A DNA stretch of 64,000 bases from Tepidicaulis marinus (lineage in GTDB: Bacteria > Pseudomonadota > Alphaproteobacteria > Parvibaculales > Parvibaculaceae), in contig NZ_BBIO01000015.1 of assembly GCF_000739695.1 (NCBI RefSeq), positions 32,925-96,924 on the forward strand, written 5' to 3'. The notes beneath the pieces were generated by a model. That model saw nothing but the letters and a program-made list of their open reading frames with translations. It did no database searches and was not told the DNA's origin. The number at the start of each line of letters is the position of its first letter. The stretch's first letter is position 1. Below are positions 1 through 8,230 of the stretch, in pieces. The position numbers and the translations under genes are program-made.

Positions 1-640
1 CTTCGATCACGGCGCCGCAGGACGAGCCTGCCTTGCGCACCTCGTCGAGATAGCTTTCCCAAAGTTTGGCGGCTTTGGCATCCGGGCACCAGAAATCGTT
101 GCGGGCGGTTTCGTCCCAGTCCCAATTGGCGCGGTCGATCTTATGCGGGCCGACCTGCACCAGCGCGCCGCGCACCTTGATGCCGCCGATCACCTTGCGG
201 GCAATGGCCCCGGCGGCCACGCGCGCCGCCGTCTCGCGCGCGGACTGGCGCCCGCCGCCCCGGTAATCGCGAATGCCGTATTTGGCTTCATAGGTGTAAT
301 CGGCATGGCCCGGCCTATAGCGGTCTTTGATCTCGCCGTAATCTTTGGAGCGTTGATCGGTGTTTTCGATGATCAGCGAAATCGGCGTGCCGGTCGTCAC
401 CTGCTCGCCCGTTTCCGGGTCTTCGAAAACGCCGGAGAGAATGCGCACCTGGTCCGCCTCGCGGCGCTGGGTCGTGTGGCGCGACTGGCCGGGGCGGCGC
501 TTGTCGAGAAAGGGCTGGATATCGGCTTCGGTCAGCGGAATGCGCGGCGGCACACCGTCGATGACGCAGCCAAGCGCCGGCCCGTGGCTTTCGCCCCAGG
601 TCGTCACGCGGAAAAGATGGCCATAGGTGTTATGCGACAT
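1..640 (-). CDS. aroC: Chorismate synthase, 3' end cut by the window edge
   Basis: Chorismate synthase converts 5-enolpyruvylshikimate-3-phosphate to chorismate using reduced FMN, the last common step of aromatic amino acid synthesis in the cytoplasm. The first 213 codons are present. They start [20 protein letters not shown], the family's N-terminal signature with the conserved His of GESHG, and later carry [14 protein letters not shown] and the [14 protein letters not shown] stretch that contacts FMN and phosphate. The start is the ATG at 640. The C-terminal part lies beyond base 1. It is followed upstream by fabI on the same strand, a neighbourhood familiar from Rhizobiales-type alphaproteobacteria (known context, not proof of an operon). 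Confidence 0.97.
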   Translation of the reverse strand, partial: MSHNTYGHLFRVTTWGESHGPALGCVIDGVPPRIPLTEADIQPFLDKRRPGQSRHTTQRREADQVRILSGVFEDPETGEQVTTGTPISLIIENTDQRSKDYGEIKDRYRPGHADYTYEAKYGIRDYRGGGRQSARETAARVAAGAIARKVIGGIKVRGALVQVGPHKIDRANWDWDETARNDFWCPDAKAAKLWESYLDEVRKAGSSCGAVIE

Positions 641-743
641 AAACCCGCTCCGGATTGCGGCGGCCCCGCGCCCCGCGCCATGCCTGAGGTTCTATCCTCA
701 CGCGCAGAACCCGTCAAATCGCGGTTTTCGGGACAGGCGGCCC

Positions 744-1556
744 TTAAACGATGCTCATGTCCGGGGCGTCTTCCGCCTTCATGCCCACCACATGATAGCC
801 CGCATCCACATGATGCACTTCGCCGGTCACGCCTGTGCCGAGGTCGGAGAGGAGATAGAGCGAGGTCTTGCCGACCTCTTCGATGGTCACGCCGCGCTTC
901 AGGGGCGAGTTCAGCTCGTTCCATTTCAGGATATAGCGGAAATCGCCGATGCCGGAAGCGGCCAGCGTCTTGATCGGCCCGGCGGAAACGGCGTTGATGC
1001 GGATGTTCTTGCGGCCGAGATCCACGGCGAGATAACGCACGGAAGCTTCCAGCGCCGCTTTCGCCACGCCCATGACGTTGTAATGGGGGATGACTTTTTC
1101 CGCGCCGTAATAGGTCAACGTGATAATCGAGCCGCCCTCGGTCATCAGCTTTTCCGCGCGCTGGGAAACGGCGGCAAGCGAATGGCAGGAAACGGCCATG
1201 GCAGTGGTGAACTGCTCGAGCGAGGTATCGACATAGCGCCCGGTCAGCGCTTCTTTGGGCGCATAGGCGACCGCATGAACCAGAAAGTCGATGGAGCCCC
1301 AGGCTTTCTCGATTTCGGCGAAGGCCGCGTCCATGCTCGCCGGGTCCGTCACATCGCAGGGCATGACGAGATTGGAGCCCACTTCGGCGGCCAGCGGCTC
1401 AATGCGCTTTTTCAGCGCGTCGCCCTGATACGTGAAGGCAAGCTCGGCCCCTGCATCGGCGCAGGCTTTGGCGATTCCCCAGGCGATGGACCGGTTATTG
1501 GCGACGCCCATTACGAGGCCGCGTTTGCCCGTCATCAATTGCCCGGTTCCGCTCAT
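744..1556 (-). CDS. fabI: Enoyl-[acyl-carrier-protein] reductase (NADH)
   Basis: A 270-residue short-chain dehydrogenase of the FabI type, which reduces the trans-2-enoyl-ACP in each round of type II fatty acid elongation. Visible are the N-terminal LVMGVANNRSIAWGIAKA nucleotide-binding stretch characteristic of FabI and the catalytic Y-x6-K arrangement (YNVMGVAK). The C-terminal GVTGEVHHVDAGYH is typical of the family, and the length is normal. The start is ATG at 1556 with AAGGACAG just upstream; a second Met seven codons in is possible. It is read toward aroC with about 100 bases between. FabI is the triclosan and isoniazid target family; no resistance change can be judged here. Confidence 0.97.
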   Translation of the reverse strand: MSGTGQLMTGKRGLVMGVANNRSIAWGIAKACADAGAELAFTYQGDALKKRIEPLAAEVGSNLVMPCDVTDPASMDAAFAEIEKAWGSIDFLVHAVAYAPKEALTGRYVDTSLEQFTTAMAVSCHSLAAVSQRAEKLMTEGGSIITLTYYGAEKVIPHYNVMGVAKAALEASVRYLAVDLGRKNIRINAVSAGPIKTLAASGIGDFRYILKWNELNSPLKRGVTIEEVGKTSLYLLSDLGTGVTGEVHHVDAGYHVVGMKAEDAPDMSIV

Positions 1557-1726
1557 GATTCTGTCCTTGGATAACTGCTCGCTGGGTGCCCGCGCCGCGC
1601 GTTCACCTTTCGGGCGGGCATCCTACACAAAAGACGAAGGTGGTCTAGGGAAAAGGTATGGGGGAATTGGCGGAAAAGCGGGATAAATCAGAGCATTAGC
1701 CGTTTGCAATGCAGCATGGCAGCGCC

Positions 1727-2893
1727 TTAAGCGTTTTCCCTGCCGCCTTTTCCTTGCGCCCATCCGGCGATGAAGCTTTTTAGCGCCGGGTCGATTTCAT
1801 CGGGCAGCACGATCTGCAAGGTGGCGAAATGATCGCCCGCCTTGCCGCCGCCCGCAGGGCGGACGCCCTGGCCCTGCAGGCGCAGCCGCCGCCCGCTGGA
1901 AGAGCCCGGCGGCACGGTGACGGCGACGGAGCCATGCAGCGTTTTCACGCGGATTTTTGCGCCCAGAATAGCCTCGGCCAGGCCGATGGGCACATTGGCG
2001 GAAATATCGAGCCCGTCGCGCTCAAATTCCTCGTGCGGCTCGATCGTCACGGTGATGAGCGCATCGCCCCGCGTGCTGCCGAAGCGGCCGGGTTCGCCCT
2101 GGCCGCGCAGGCGGATCTGCTGGCCCTCGGAAAGCCCGGCGGGGATTTTCACATCCAGCACCTTGCCGCTTGCCAGTTTCACCCGTTTCGTCGCGCCGAG
2201 CGCAGCGTCGGTGAAGGAGACGGTGAGTGTGTAATCTTCGTCTTCCCCGCTTGCCCCGCCCACAGCCTGCTTGCCGGCGCGGCGCAGGCCAGAAAAGAAC
2301 CCGGCAAAGGCCGAGGCGCTTTCCCCTTCCGGTTTGGCGCGGCTGACGGTTTCGGGTTCTTCCGTGCGGGGGCGATCGGCGGTTTTCTCCGCACTTCTTT
2401 GTGCGCCTTCGCGGGCTTTGTTCAGCTCGTCCTGAAAATCGCTCTTGCGGCTTTGGGCAGCGCGCTCGCGCTCGCGGTTTTGATTTTGAGCGCGTTCCTG
2501 CTTCGGCGCTTCCCGGCGGGGGGCTTCCTGTTTAGGGCTGGCTTTTGCATCCGCGCTGCCGGACTTGTTCTCATTGGCGTCCTGATAGGATTTGCGTTGG
2601 CGGAACCCGGCGCGGCTGTCCCCCTCCTTTTGCGCGCCGGCAAAGGGGCCGCTGCGCCCATTGGGCTGGGCTCTGCCGGGCTGCGGGCGCGGGCGGTCCA
2701 TGCCCAGGGGCTCGGGCTTCGGCGCGCTCATCTGCTGATAGGCGTTGGTGACTTCCTTGAACCGGGCCTCGGCAATCGTATCGCCGCCGTTGAAATCGGG
2801 ATGATAAAGCTTGGCCAAGCGCCGGTAGGCGGCCTTGATCTGATCTTTCGAGGCATTCCGGGGGACGCCGAGGATTTCATGGGGCTGACGCAA
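1727..2893 (-). CDS. DnaJ-domain co-chaperone (type II, CbpA-like)
   Basis: A 388-residue J-domain protein that would stimulate the Hsp70 DnaK ATPase. The J domain is at residues 1-58 with the obligatory HPD triad in KLYHPDFNGGD. Residues 60-200 are a long, charged low-complexity linker rich in Ala, Glu, Lys, Arg and Gln, probably disordered. The C-terminal substrate-binding DnaJ_C domain follows (YTLTVSFTDAALGATKRV... RGQGEPGRFG... VTVPPGSSSGRRLRLQGQG). There is no CxxCxGxG zinc finger, so it is closer to CbpA than to DnaJ itself. The linker is longer than in CbpA. It lies between fabI and a Sel1 protein on the same strand. Confidence 0.93.
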   Translation of the reverse strand: MRQPHEILGVPRNASKDQIKAAYRRLAKLYHPDFNGGDTIAEARFKEVTNAYQQMSAPKPEPLGMDRPRPQPGRAQPNGRSGPFAGAQKEGDSRAGFRQRKSYQDANENKSGSADAKASPKQEAPRREAPKQERAQNQNRERERAAQSRKSDFQDELNKAREGAQRSAEKTADRPRTEEPETVSRAKPEGESASAFAGFFSGLRRAGKQAVGGASGEDEDYTLTVSFTDAALGATKRVKLASGKVLDVKIPAGLSEGQQIRLRGQGEPGRFGSTRGDALITVTIEPHEEFERDGLDISANVPIGLAEAILGAKIRVKTLHGSVAVTVPPGSSSGRRLRLQGQGVRPAGGGKAGDHFATLQIVLPDEIDPALKSFIAGWAQGKGGRENA

Positions 2894-3016
2894 CGCCGCT
2901 GATCCTGCGCATATGGTTAATAATCTCTTCTCAAATCATAAAGGCGCTTGGATACCAAAAGGTTAAAGTTGCCATCACGGGCGCGTCAGTCGCCGGAAAT
3001 GTGGGATACGGCACTC

Positions 3017-3655
3017 TTACCCGGCATTTGAGGGCGCGCGGACCTCATCGAGGCGGGTTTCGAGCCCGATGCGCGCGCGGGCCTTTTCATGGCCGAGAAA
3101 CGCGGCAAGGCGCATCAGCCGGTCCGCTTTCGCCGGGTCCTTGCCGGTCCCGTCACCGGCTTCGGTCAGAAGGGCAAGCTGATAAAGCGCTTCCGGATAG
3201 CCGTCCTGCGCGGCCTGCATGAAATAGCCGGCGGCATCTTCCGTATCCCGCTCGATGCCCTCCGCGCCCAAAAGCAAGGTCCCGGCATTGAGTGCGGCAG
3301 CATTCAGCCCCGCATCGGCAGCGCGCTCGTAAAAATAAAGCGCGCGCGGCAAATCCTGCGCCGTGCCCCGCCCGAGGCGCAGCAAATGGCCGACATTGCG
3401 CTGGGCGGCCAGATCGCCAAGCTTTGCAAGCGGCAGCCAAATTTCATAGGCGCGCGTGTAATCGCCTGCGTCATAGGCGGCAACCCCTGCCTGAAAGGCC
3501 GTGATGCGTTCCTTCTCCGCCAGCACTTGTTCGCCGGGCGCAATGGCCTGAGGGTTTGCAAGAGCGGGCAGGGCGGGCAGGTGCACCAGCGCAGCGCTTA
3601 AGAGAGCGGCGCGGATGAGCGGCGCGCAGGCCAATGAGAGCGGCTTATGCAGCAT
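3017..3655 (-). CDS. Exported Sel1/TPR-repeat protein
   Basis: A 212-residue protein with an N-terminal signal peptide (MLHKPLSL..., hydrophobic core, probable cleavage after PALA before NPQ). It then has Sel1-like repeats: AYEIWLPLAKLGDLAAQRNVG, ALYFYERAADAGLNAAALNAG, AAGYFMQAAQDGYPEALYQLA and DRLMRLAAFLGHEKA. Sel1 proteins are alpha-solenoid scaffolds for protein-protein contacts, often periplasmic; a specific partner cannot be deduced. The start at 3655 is chosen because GGGGGATC lies just upstream and it begins directly at the signal peptide. An ATG at 3712 would add 19 residues that spoil the signal. It is divergent from pdxH. Confidence 0.9.
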   Translation of the reverse strand: MLHKPLSLACAPLIRAALLSAALVHLPALPALANPQAIAPGEQVLAEKERITAFQAGVAAYDAGDYTRAYEIWLPLAKLGDLAAQRNVGHLLRLGRGTAQDLPRALYFYERAADAGLNAAALNAGTLLLGAEGIERDTEDAAGYFMQAAQDGYPEALYQLALLTEAGDGTGKDPAKADRLMRLAAFLGHEKARARIGLETRLDEVRAPSNAG

Positions 3656-3829
3656 TGATCCCCCAAGAAGCGCCTGCCGTACCGCCTTGATATGGATTAA
3701 AGATCGGGGCATTGGTGGGACAAGCGCTCATCCAGCCTATATAAAACGCAGACCCGGCGATTGGCCAGCGGAACCGGCCTTCGGGCGTTGAGAAGGTCCT
3801 GGGCCGGGCGATGACAGGATGTAAGGAAG

Positions 3830-4468
3830 ATGACGGCAAAGACGGAAAATTCAGACGGCGCCAAAAACGATGAGGATATTTTCGCTTCCGGCAATCCTTT
3901 TGAGCTTTTCCGCGAATGGCTGGCGCTTGCCGGTGAAAAAGAGCCGAACGACCCCAATGCCATGGCGCTGGCAACGGCGGATGAAGACGGATTGCCGGAT
4001 GTGCGCATGGTGCTGCTGAAAGGTTTCGATGAGGCGGGCTTCGTTTTCTACACGAACCTTGAAAGCGACAAGGGCCGCGAGCTTGCCGCCAATGCCAAGG
4101 CCGCGCTCTGTTTCCATTGGAAGAGCCTGCGCCGCCAGGTGCGTGTGCGCGGCCAGGTGGAACGGGTGAGCGATGCGGAGGCCGATGCCTATTTCGCCAC
4201 GCGCGCCAAGGACAGCCAGATCGGCGCCTGGGCCTCGCGCCAGTCCCGCCCGCTTGAAAGCCGTTTTGCGCTGGAAAAGGAAGTGGCGAAATATGCGGCG
4301 AAATATGCGCTGAAGGAAGTGGACCGCCCGCCGCACTGGTCAGGATTCCGCATCGTGCCGGAGCGCATCGAGTTCTGGCGTGACCGGCCGTTCCGTTTGC
4401 ATGACAGGCTGGTTTTCCTGCGCGAAGGCGCCCAGGGGCACTGGCGCACCGAGCGTCTCTTCCCGTAA
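3830..4468 (+). CDS. pdxH: Pyridoxamine 5'-phosphate oxidase
   Basis: A 212-residue FMN flavoprotein that oxidises pyridoxamine- or pyridoxine-5'-phosphate to pyridoxal-5'-phosphate with O2 in the cytoplasm. Family signatures are visible: [64 protein letters not shown], and the C-terminal signature [16 protein letters not shown]...[11 protein letters not shown] at 3830 is preceded by AAGGAAG. The length matches the family. The cation transporter gene follows after only 9 bases, so the two are probably co-transcribed. The order with dnaJ, fabI and aroC is a known alphaproteobacterial arrangement. Confidence 0.98.
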   Translation: MTAKTENSDGAKNDEDIFASGNPFELFREWLALAGEKEPNDPNAMALATADEDGLPDVRMVLLKGFDEAGFVFYTNLESDKGRELAANAKAALCFHWKSLRRQVRVRGQVERVSDAEADAYFATRAKDSQIGAWASRQSRPLESRFALEKEVAKYAAKYALKEVDRPPHWSGFRIVPERIEFWRDRPFRLHDRLVFLREGAQGHWRTERLFP

Positions 4469-4477
4469 GTTGCCTTC

Positions 4478-5407
4478 ATGAACGCACCGCAAAACCCCGC
4501 CGCCGGGAGCCCGGCCTCCGGCCCGGTTCTGATGAAACGGGCAACCTATGCCGCCGTTGCCGTGGCGCTTGCGCTTGTCCTGATGAAGGCGGGCGCCTTC
4601 TGGCTCACGGGCTCCGTGGCCATGCTCGGCACACTGCTCGATTCTCTCCTCGACGGCACGGCGTCTCTGGTCAACCTTTTTGCCGTGCGTTTCGCGCTGG
4701 AACCGGCGGACCGCGATCACCGTTTCGGCCATGGCAAGGCCGAAGCGCTGGCCGGGCTCGGTCAGTCGGTCTTCATTTTCATTTCCGCCGGCTACATCAC
4801 TTATGAATCGGCAAGCCGGCTTATCGCGCCCGAGCCGCTGTCGCGCTCGCTTATCGGCATCGCGGTGACGGTTGTTGCGATTGCGCTCACCCTCGCGCTC
4901 GTCGCTTATCAGCGCAAAGTGGTGCGGGAGACGAACTCGCTTGCCATCGAAGCGGACTCGATCCATTACCGCGGCGACTTGCTGATGAACCTCTCGGTCA
5001 TCGCCGCGCTGCTTCTCTCCGGCGTTTTCGGGTTGACTTGGGCGGACCCGATTTTCGGTTTCGTTATTGCCGGCTTCATCGCCTGGAGCGCCCTGCAAAT
5101 CGTGCGCAATGCGGGCGATCAGCTCATGGATAAAGAGATGTCCGAGGAGGATCGCGACCGGATCAAGCAGGTCGTGGCCGCCCATGAAGAGGCCATCGAC
5201 ATGCATGATCTGCGCACCCGCATGTCCGGGGCCAATCTCTTCATCCAGTTTCATCTGGAGCTCGACGGCTCGCTCAGCCTGATGAAAGCGCACCGCATTA
5301 CCGACGATATCGAGAAGGAAATCGAGGCGCTTTTTCCTGGCTCCGAAGTGCTCATTCACCAGGACCCGGCAGGGCTGGAGCGGGTGCCGAAGCTCCTGCG
5401 GACGTGA
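4478..5407 (+). CDS. Cation diffusion facilitator transporter (FieF/ZitB type)
   Basis: A 309-residue inner-membrane antiporter that would export divalent metals (Zn2+, Fe2+, Cd2+ or Co2+) against protons. About six hydrophobic segments fill residues 20-210. The metal-site motifs are DSLLDG in TM2 and HYRGD in TM5, with the HRFGHGKAEALAG loop between. A C-terminal cytoplasmic ferredoxin-like domain follows (residues 215-305: MHDLRTRMSGANLFIQFHLE...). It lies 9 bases after pdxH and is probably translated from the same transcript. The exact metal cannot be told from sequence. Confidence 0.94.
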   Translation: MNAPQNPAAGSPASGPVLMKRATYAAVAVALALVLMKAGAFWLTGSVAMLGTLLDSLLDGTASLVNLFAVRFALEPADRDHRFGHGKAEALAGLGQSVFIFISAGYITYESASRLIAPEPLSRSLIGIAVTVVAIALTLALVAYQRKVVRETNSLAIEADSIHYRGDLLMNLSVIAALLLSGVFGLTWADPIFGFVIAGFIAWSALQIVRNAGDQLMDKEMSEEDRDRIKQVVAAHEEAIDMHDLRTRMSGANLFIQFHLELDGSLSLMKAHRITDDIEKEIEALFPGSEVLIHQDPAGLERVPKLLRT

Positions 5408-5474
5408 AGCGGCGTGAATTCTCCTGCGTCTTCTTTGCCATTGTGATTGCCCGAAAGGCGGATAGACTGCGCCC

Positions 5475-6230
5475 ATGACACAAATCCCGAACCATGAGCG
5501 CAAAACCCTGATCCTGACCGGCGCCAGCCGCGGCATCGGCCATGCCACCGTGAAGCGTTTTTCAAGCGCAGGCTGGCGGGTGATCACCTGTTCGCGCCAT
5601 CCTTTCCCGGAAAACTGCCCCTGGGATGCGGGGCCAGAGGATCATATTCAGGTCGATCTGGCGGACCCGGAAAACACCGCCGAGGCGATCAAGGAAATGC
5701 GCGAGCGGCTGAAAGACCAGGGCGGCCGTTTGAACGCGCTCGTCAATAACGCGGCCATCTCGCCGAAGGGCGAGGGTGGCGCGCGGCTCGGCATTCTGGA
5801 AACCGCAGACAGCGCCTGGCGGCAGGTCTTTCAGGTGAATTTCATGGCCCCGGTCATGCTCGCCCGCGGCCTTTTGGAAGAGCTGAAGGCGGCGCAGGGT
5901 TCCATCGTCAACGTGACCTCGATCGCGGGCACGCGCGTGCATCCCTTCGCAGGCTCCGCCTACGCAACTTCCAAAGCCGCGCTTGCCGCGCTGACACGGG
6001 AAATGGCCTCCGATCTCGGCCCGCTCGGCATCCGCGTCAACGCCATCGCGCCGGGGGAAATCGACACGGCGATCCTCTCGCCCGGTACGGACAAGATCGT
6101 GGCGGAAATTCCGCTGCGCCGTCTCGGGCTTCCGGAAGAAGTGGCGAAGACCGTTTATTATCTGTGCACGGAGCAGTCGTCTTATGTGACGGGCTCGGAA
6201 ATCCACATCAATGGCGGCCAGCACGTTTAA
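5475..6230 (+). CDS. Short-chain dehydrogenase/reductase
   Basis: A 251-residue classical SDR oxidoreductase with a Rossmann fold. The cofactor motif is GASRGIG near residue 16. NNAAIS, the catalytic Ser in NVTSIAG and the YATSK active-site Tyr/Lys pair are present, and a C-terminal VTGSEIHINGGQHV closes the fold. Substrate is unknown; FabG-like activity is possible but the NNAAIS and PFAG context does not decide it. It stands alone 67 bases after the transporter and is followed by a pair of inverted GC-rich repeats and a convergent small gene. Confidence 0.93.
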   Translation: MTQIPNHERKTLILTGASRGIGHATVKRFSSAGWRVITCSRHPFPENCPWDAGPEDHIQVDLADPENTAEAIKEMRERLKDQGGRLNALVNNAAISPKGEGGARLGILETADSAWRQVFQVNFMAPVMLARGLLEELKAAQGSIVNVTSIAGTRVHPFAGSAYATSKAALAALTREMASDLGPLGIRVNAIAPGEIDTAILSPGTDKIVAEIPLRRLGLPEEVAKTVYYLCTEQSSYVTGSEIHINGGQHV

Positions 6231-6245
6231 GGCTGCGCGTACCGC

Positions 6246-6342
6246 ATGGACCCCGGCTCGGAGGCCGGGGTGACGCTTTTGATTTGAAGCACCGCCTTAC
6301 CACTCCCTCAGGCTGTCACCCCGGCTTTATGCCGGGGTCCAT
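6246..6342. repeat. Pair of GC-rich palindromic elements in inverted orientation
   Basis: Two short hairpins lie at 6246-6274 (arms ACCCCGGC/GCCGGGGT, loop TCGGAG) and 6315-6342 (arms ACCCCGGC/GCCGGGGT, loop TTTAT). Each is flanked by ATGG on one side and TGAC or its complement on the other, so the second unit is an inverted copy of the first. They sit between two convergent genes. This is the form of REP-like or small mosaic palindromic repeats known in alphaproteobacteria, and could also work as a bidirectional transcription stop. Confidence 0.75.
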
Positions 6343-6369
6343 AAAGAAGCTGCGGCCGGTAAAGGCGCC

Positions 6370-6774
6370 TCAATCCGGCAGGAAAACCACCGCGGCCTGG
6401 CTGTCCCTCACCTTTGCCTCGTCCGAGACGGTGAAGTTCGAGAGAATGAACCCGCTCGCCCCGGCAAAAGCGCCGCTGCCGCCTTCGATGATCCAGCTCA
6501 CGCGGCCATGCTGCTTGGCTTCATCCGCGCTGGGTGTGATGAGGCCGTAGCCTTCGGTTGAAAAGCGCAAAGTTCCGTCAGGGAAGACGATTTCGCCCGT
6601 TTCGGTAAAGCCCGTCTCGCCTTCCGTTTCAACGCGGGAGGAAAAGCGGGCCGTGCCGGAAAAAGGCGCGGGCGCGCCTTCCGCTTCCCCTTCGATCAGC
6701 ATGACCATGCCCATTTCATCTTCAGGCCGGGCCGTGCCGGTAAAGGTCAGGTGGTAGCGGTATTCGCGCGCCAT
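6370..6774 (-). CDS. Small beta-barrel-like hypothetical protein (DUF3224-like)
   Basis: A 134-residue soluble protein without signal peptide or membrane segment. Alternating polar and hydrophobic stretches (YRYHLTFTGTARP, ARFSSRVETEGETGFTETGEIVF, GRVSWIIEGGSGAFAGASGFILSNFTVSDE) suggest a beta barrel. The GGSGAFAGASG loop resembles DUF3224/allene-oxide-cyclase-like barrels; this assignment is by eye and tentative. Its ATG overlaps the stop of the upstream aminotransferase by one base (TGATG), so the two are translationally coupled, implying a related role. Function unknown. Confidence 0.75.
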   Translation of the reverse strand: MAREYRYHLTFTGTARPEDEMGMVMLIEGEAEGAPAPFSGTARFSSRVETEGETGFTETGEIVFPDGTLRFSTEGYGLITPSADEAKQHGRVSWIIEGGSGAFAGASGFILSNFTVSDEAKVRDSQAAVVFLPD

Positions 6775-8159
6775 CAGCCTCGAAGCCCTTCTTTGCGGAC
6801 ATGGGCTTCCACATCGTCGAGGGCGCGGGCCATGCGGTCGAACATTTCTCCGATCTCATCTTCCTTGATGATGAGCGGCGGACAGAAGGCGATAATGTCG
6901 CCTGCCAGCGCCCGCACGATCAGCCCGTGCTTTTGCGCTGCGCCCATGGCCACCGCGCCGATAGCGGCGGCTTTGTCGAAGCTCTTCTTCGTTCCTTTGT
7001 CGGCGACGAGTTCGATCGCCCCGATCAGTCCCTTGGCACGTGCATTGCCCACGAGCGGATGATCGGCAAAGCCCATCACGCGCTTTTCGAAGGTAGGCGC
7101 GACGGCGCGCACATGCGAAAGGATGTCGCGTTTTTCGTAAATCTCCAGCGTCTTGCAGGCAACGGCGGCAGCGACGGGATGGGCGGTATAAGTAAAGCCG
7201 TGGCCGAACGTGCCGATCTTTTTGCTTTCATCGATCATCGCCTGATACATGTCCTCGCCGATCGTGACGGCGCCGATGGGCACATAGGCCGAAGAAAGCG
7301 CTTTGGCGACGGAAATGGAATCCGGTTTCATGCCGAAAGTTTCCGCCCCGAACATGTTGCCCGTGCGCGCAAAGCCGCAAATCACTTCATCGGAAATGAA
7401 ATAGATGTCGTATTTGTCGAGCACCGCCTGAATTTTTTCAAAATAGCCTTGGGGCGGCATGACGACGCCGCCCGCGCCCATAATGGGCTCGGCAATGAAG
7501 CCGGCAATCGTCTCCGGCCCTTCACGCAGGATCAGCTCTTCCAGCTCCTGCGCGCGGCGTGTGGAAAACTCTTCCTCGCTCTCGCCCACTTCCCCCTGAC
7601 GGTAATAATGGGGGCTGCCGGTATGGAAAATCCGCTCGATGGGCAGATCGAAATCCATATGGTTCGCGGGCAGGCCCGTCAGCGAGCCCGAGGCAATGGT
7701 GACGCCATGATAGCCTTGCAGGCGCGAGATGATCTTCTTCTTCTCCGGCCGGCCCTTGGCGTTGTTGTAATACCAAAGGAGCTTGATCTGCTGATCGTTC
7801 GCCTCCGAGCCCGAGCCGCAAAAAAGCACTTTCGAGGCATCGTGGGGGGCAATGGCTTTCAGCTTTTCGGCAAGCTCTGCGGCGCGCTCATGGCTGCGCC
7901 CGCCAAAGACATGACCGAAGGGAAGCTGGCGCATCTGCTCCGTCGCCGCATCGATGAGTTCGGCCTCGCTATAGCCGAGCGAGGTGCACCAGAGCCCGGC
8001 CATGCCTTCGATATATTCCTTGCCCTCGCTGTCGAAGACATGAATGCCTTCGCCGCGCTCGATGATCAGCGGCCCTGTGCTGCGGAACGTGTCGAGATTG
8101 GTGTAAGGGTGCAGGACCGTTTCGATGTCCCGCTTGGCGGCGTTGGAAAGACCAGTCAT
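6774..8159 (-). CDS. Class III (omega) aminotransferase, PLP-dependent
   Basis: A 461-residue fold-type I aminotransferase that would move an amino group from an omega-amine or amino acid to a keto acid such as pyruvate. Visible are the FCGSGSEANDQQIKL phosphate-binding region, YHGVTIASGSLTG, FIAEPIMGAGGVVMPPQGYF, the DEVICGFARTG motif with the PLP-ring Asp, and the Schiff-base Lys in DSISVAKALSSAYVPIG. Length and order match beta-alanine- or putrescine-pyruvate aminotransferases; the substrate is not decidable. A small protein gene is coupled to its stop codon. Confidence 0.93.
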   Translation of the reverse strand: MTGLSNAAKRDIETVLHPYTNLDTFRSTGPLIIERGEGIHVFDSEGKEYIEGMAGLWCTSLGYSEAELIDAATEQMRQLPFGHVFGGRSHERAAELAEKLKAIAPHDASKVLFCGSGSEANDQQIKLLWYYNNAKGRPEKKKIISRLQGYHGVTIASGSLTGLPANHMDFDLPIERIFHTGSPHYYRQGEVGESEEEFSTRRAQELEELILREGPETIAGFIAEPIMGAGGVVMPPQGYFEKIQAVLDKYDIYFISDEVICGFARTGNMFGAETFGMKPDSISVAKALSSAYVPIGAVTIGEDMYQAMIDESKKIGTFGHGFTYTAHPVAAAVACKTLEIYEKRDILSHVRAVAPTFEKRVMGFADHPLVGNARAKGLIGAIELVADKGTKKSFDKAAAIGAVAMGAAQKHGLIVRALAGDIIAFCPPLIIKEDEIGEMFDRMARALDDVEAHVRKEGLRG

Positions 8160-8230
8160 GAAATACTCCTAGATGAACCGGGCCGCTTTTAGGTGGGCCT
8201 TATTGCATCATTATTAAAGGCGCGGCGGGC

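Noticed and set aside
4340..5587. 415-codon minus-strand frame opposite the cation transporter
   Set aside because: Shadow frame of two well supported genes, rich in Arg, His and Gln as antisense frames in GC-rich DNA usually are.
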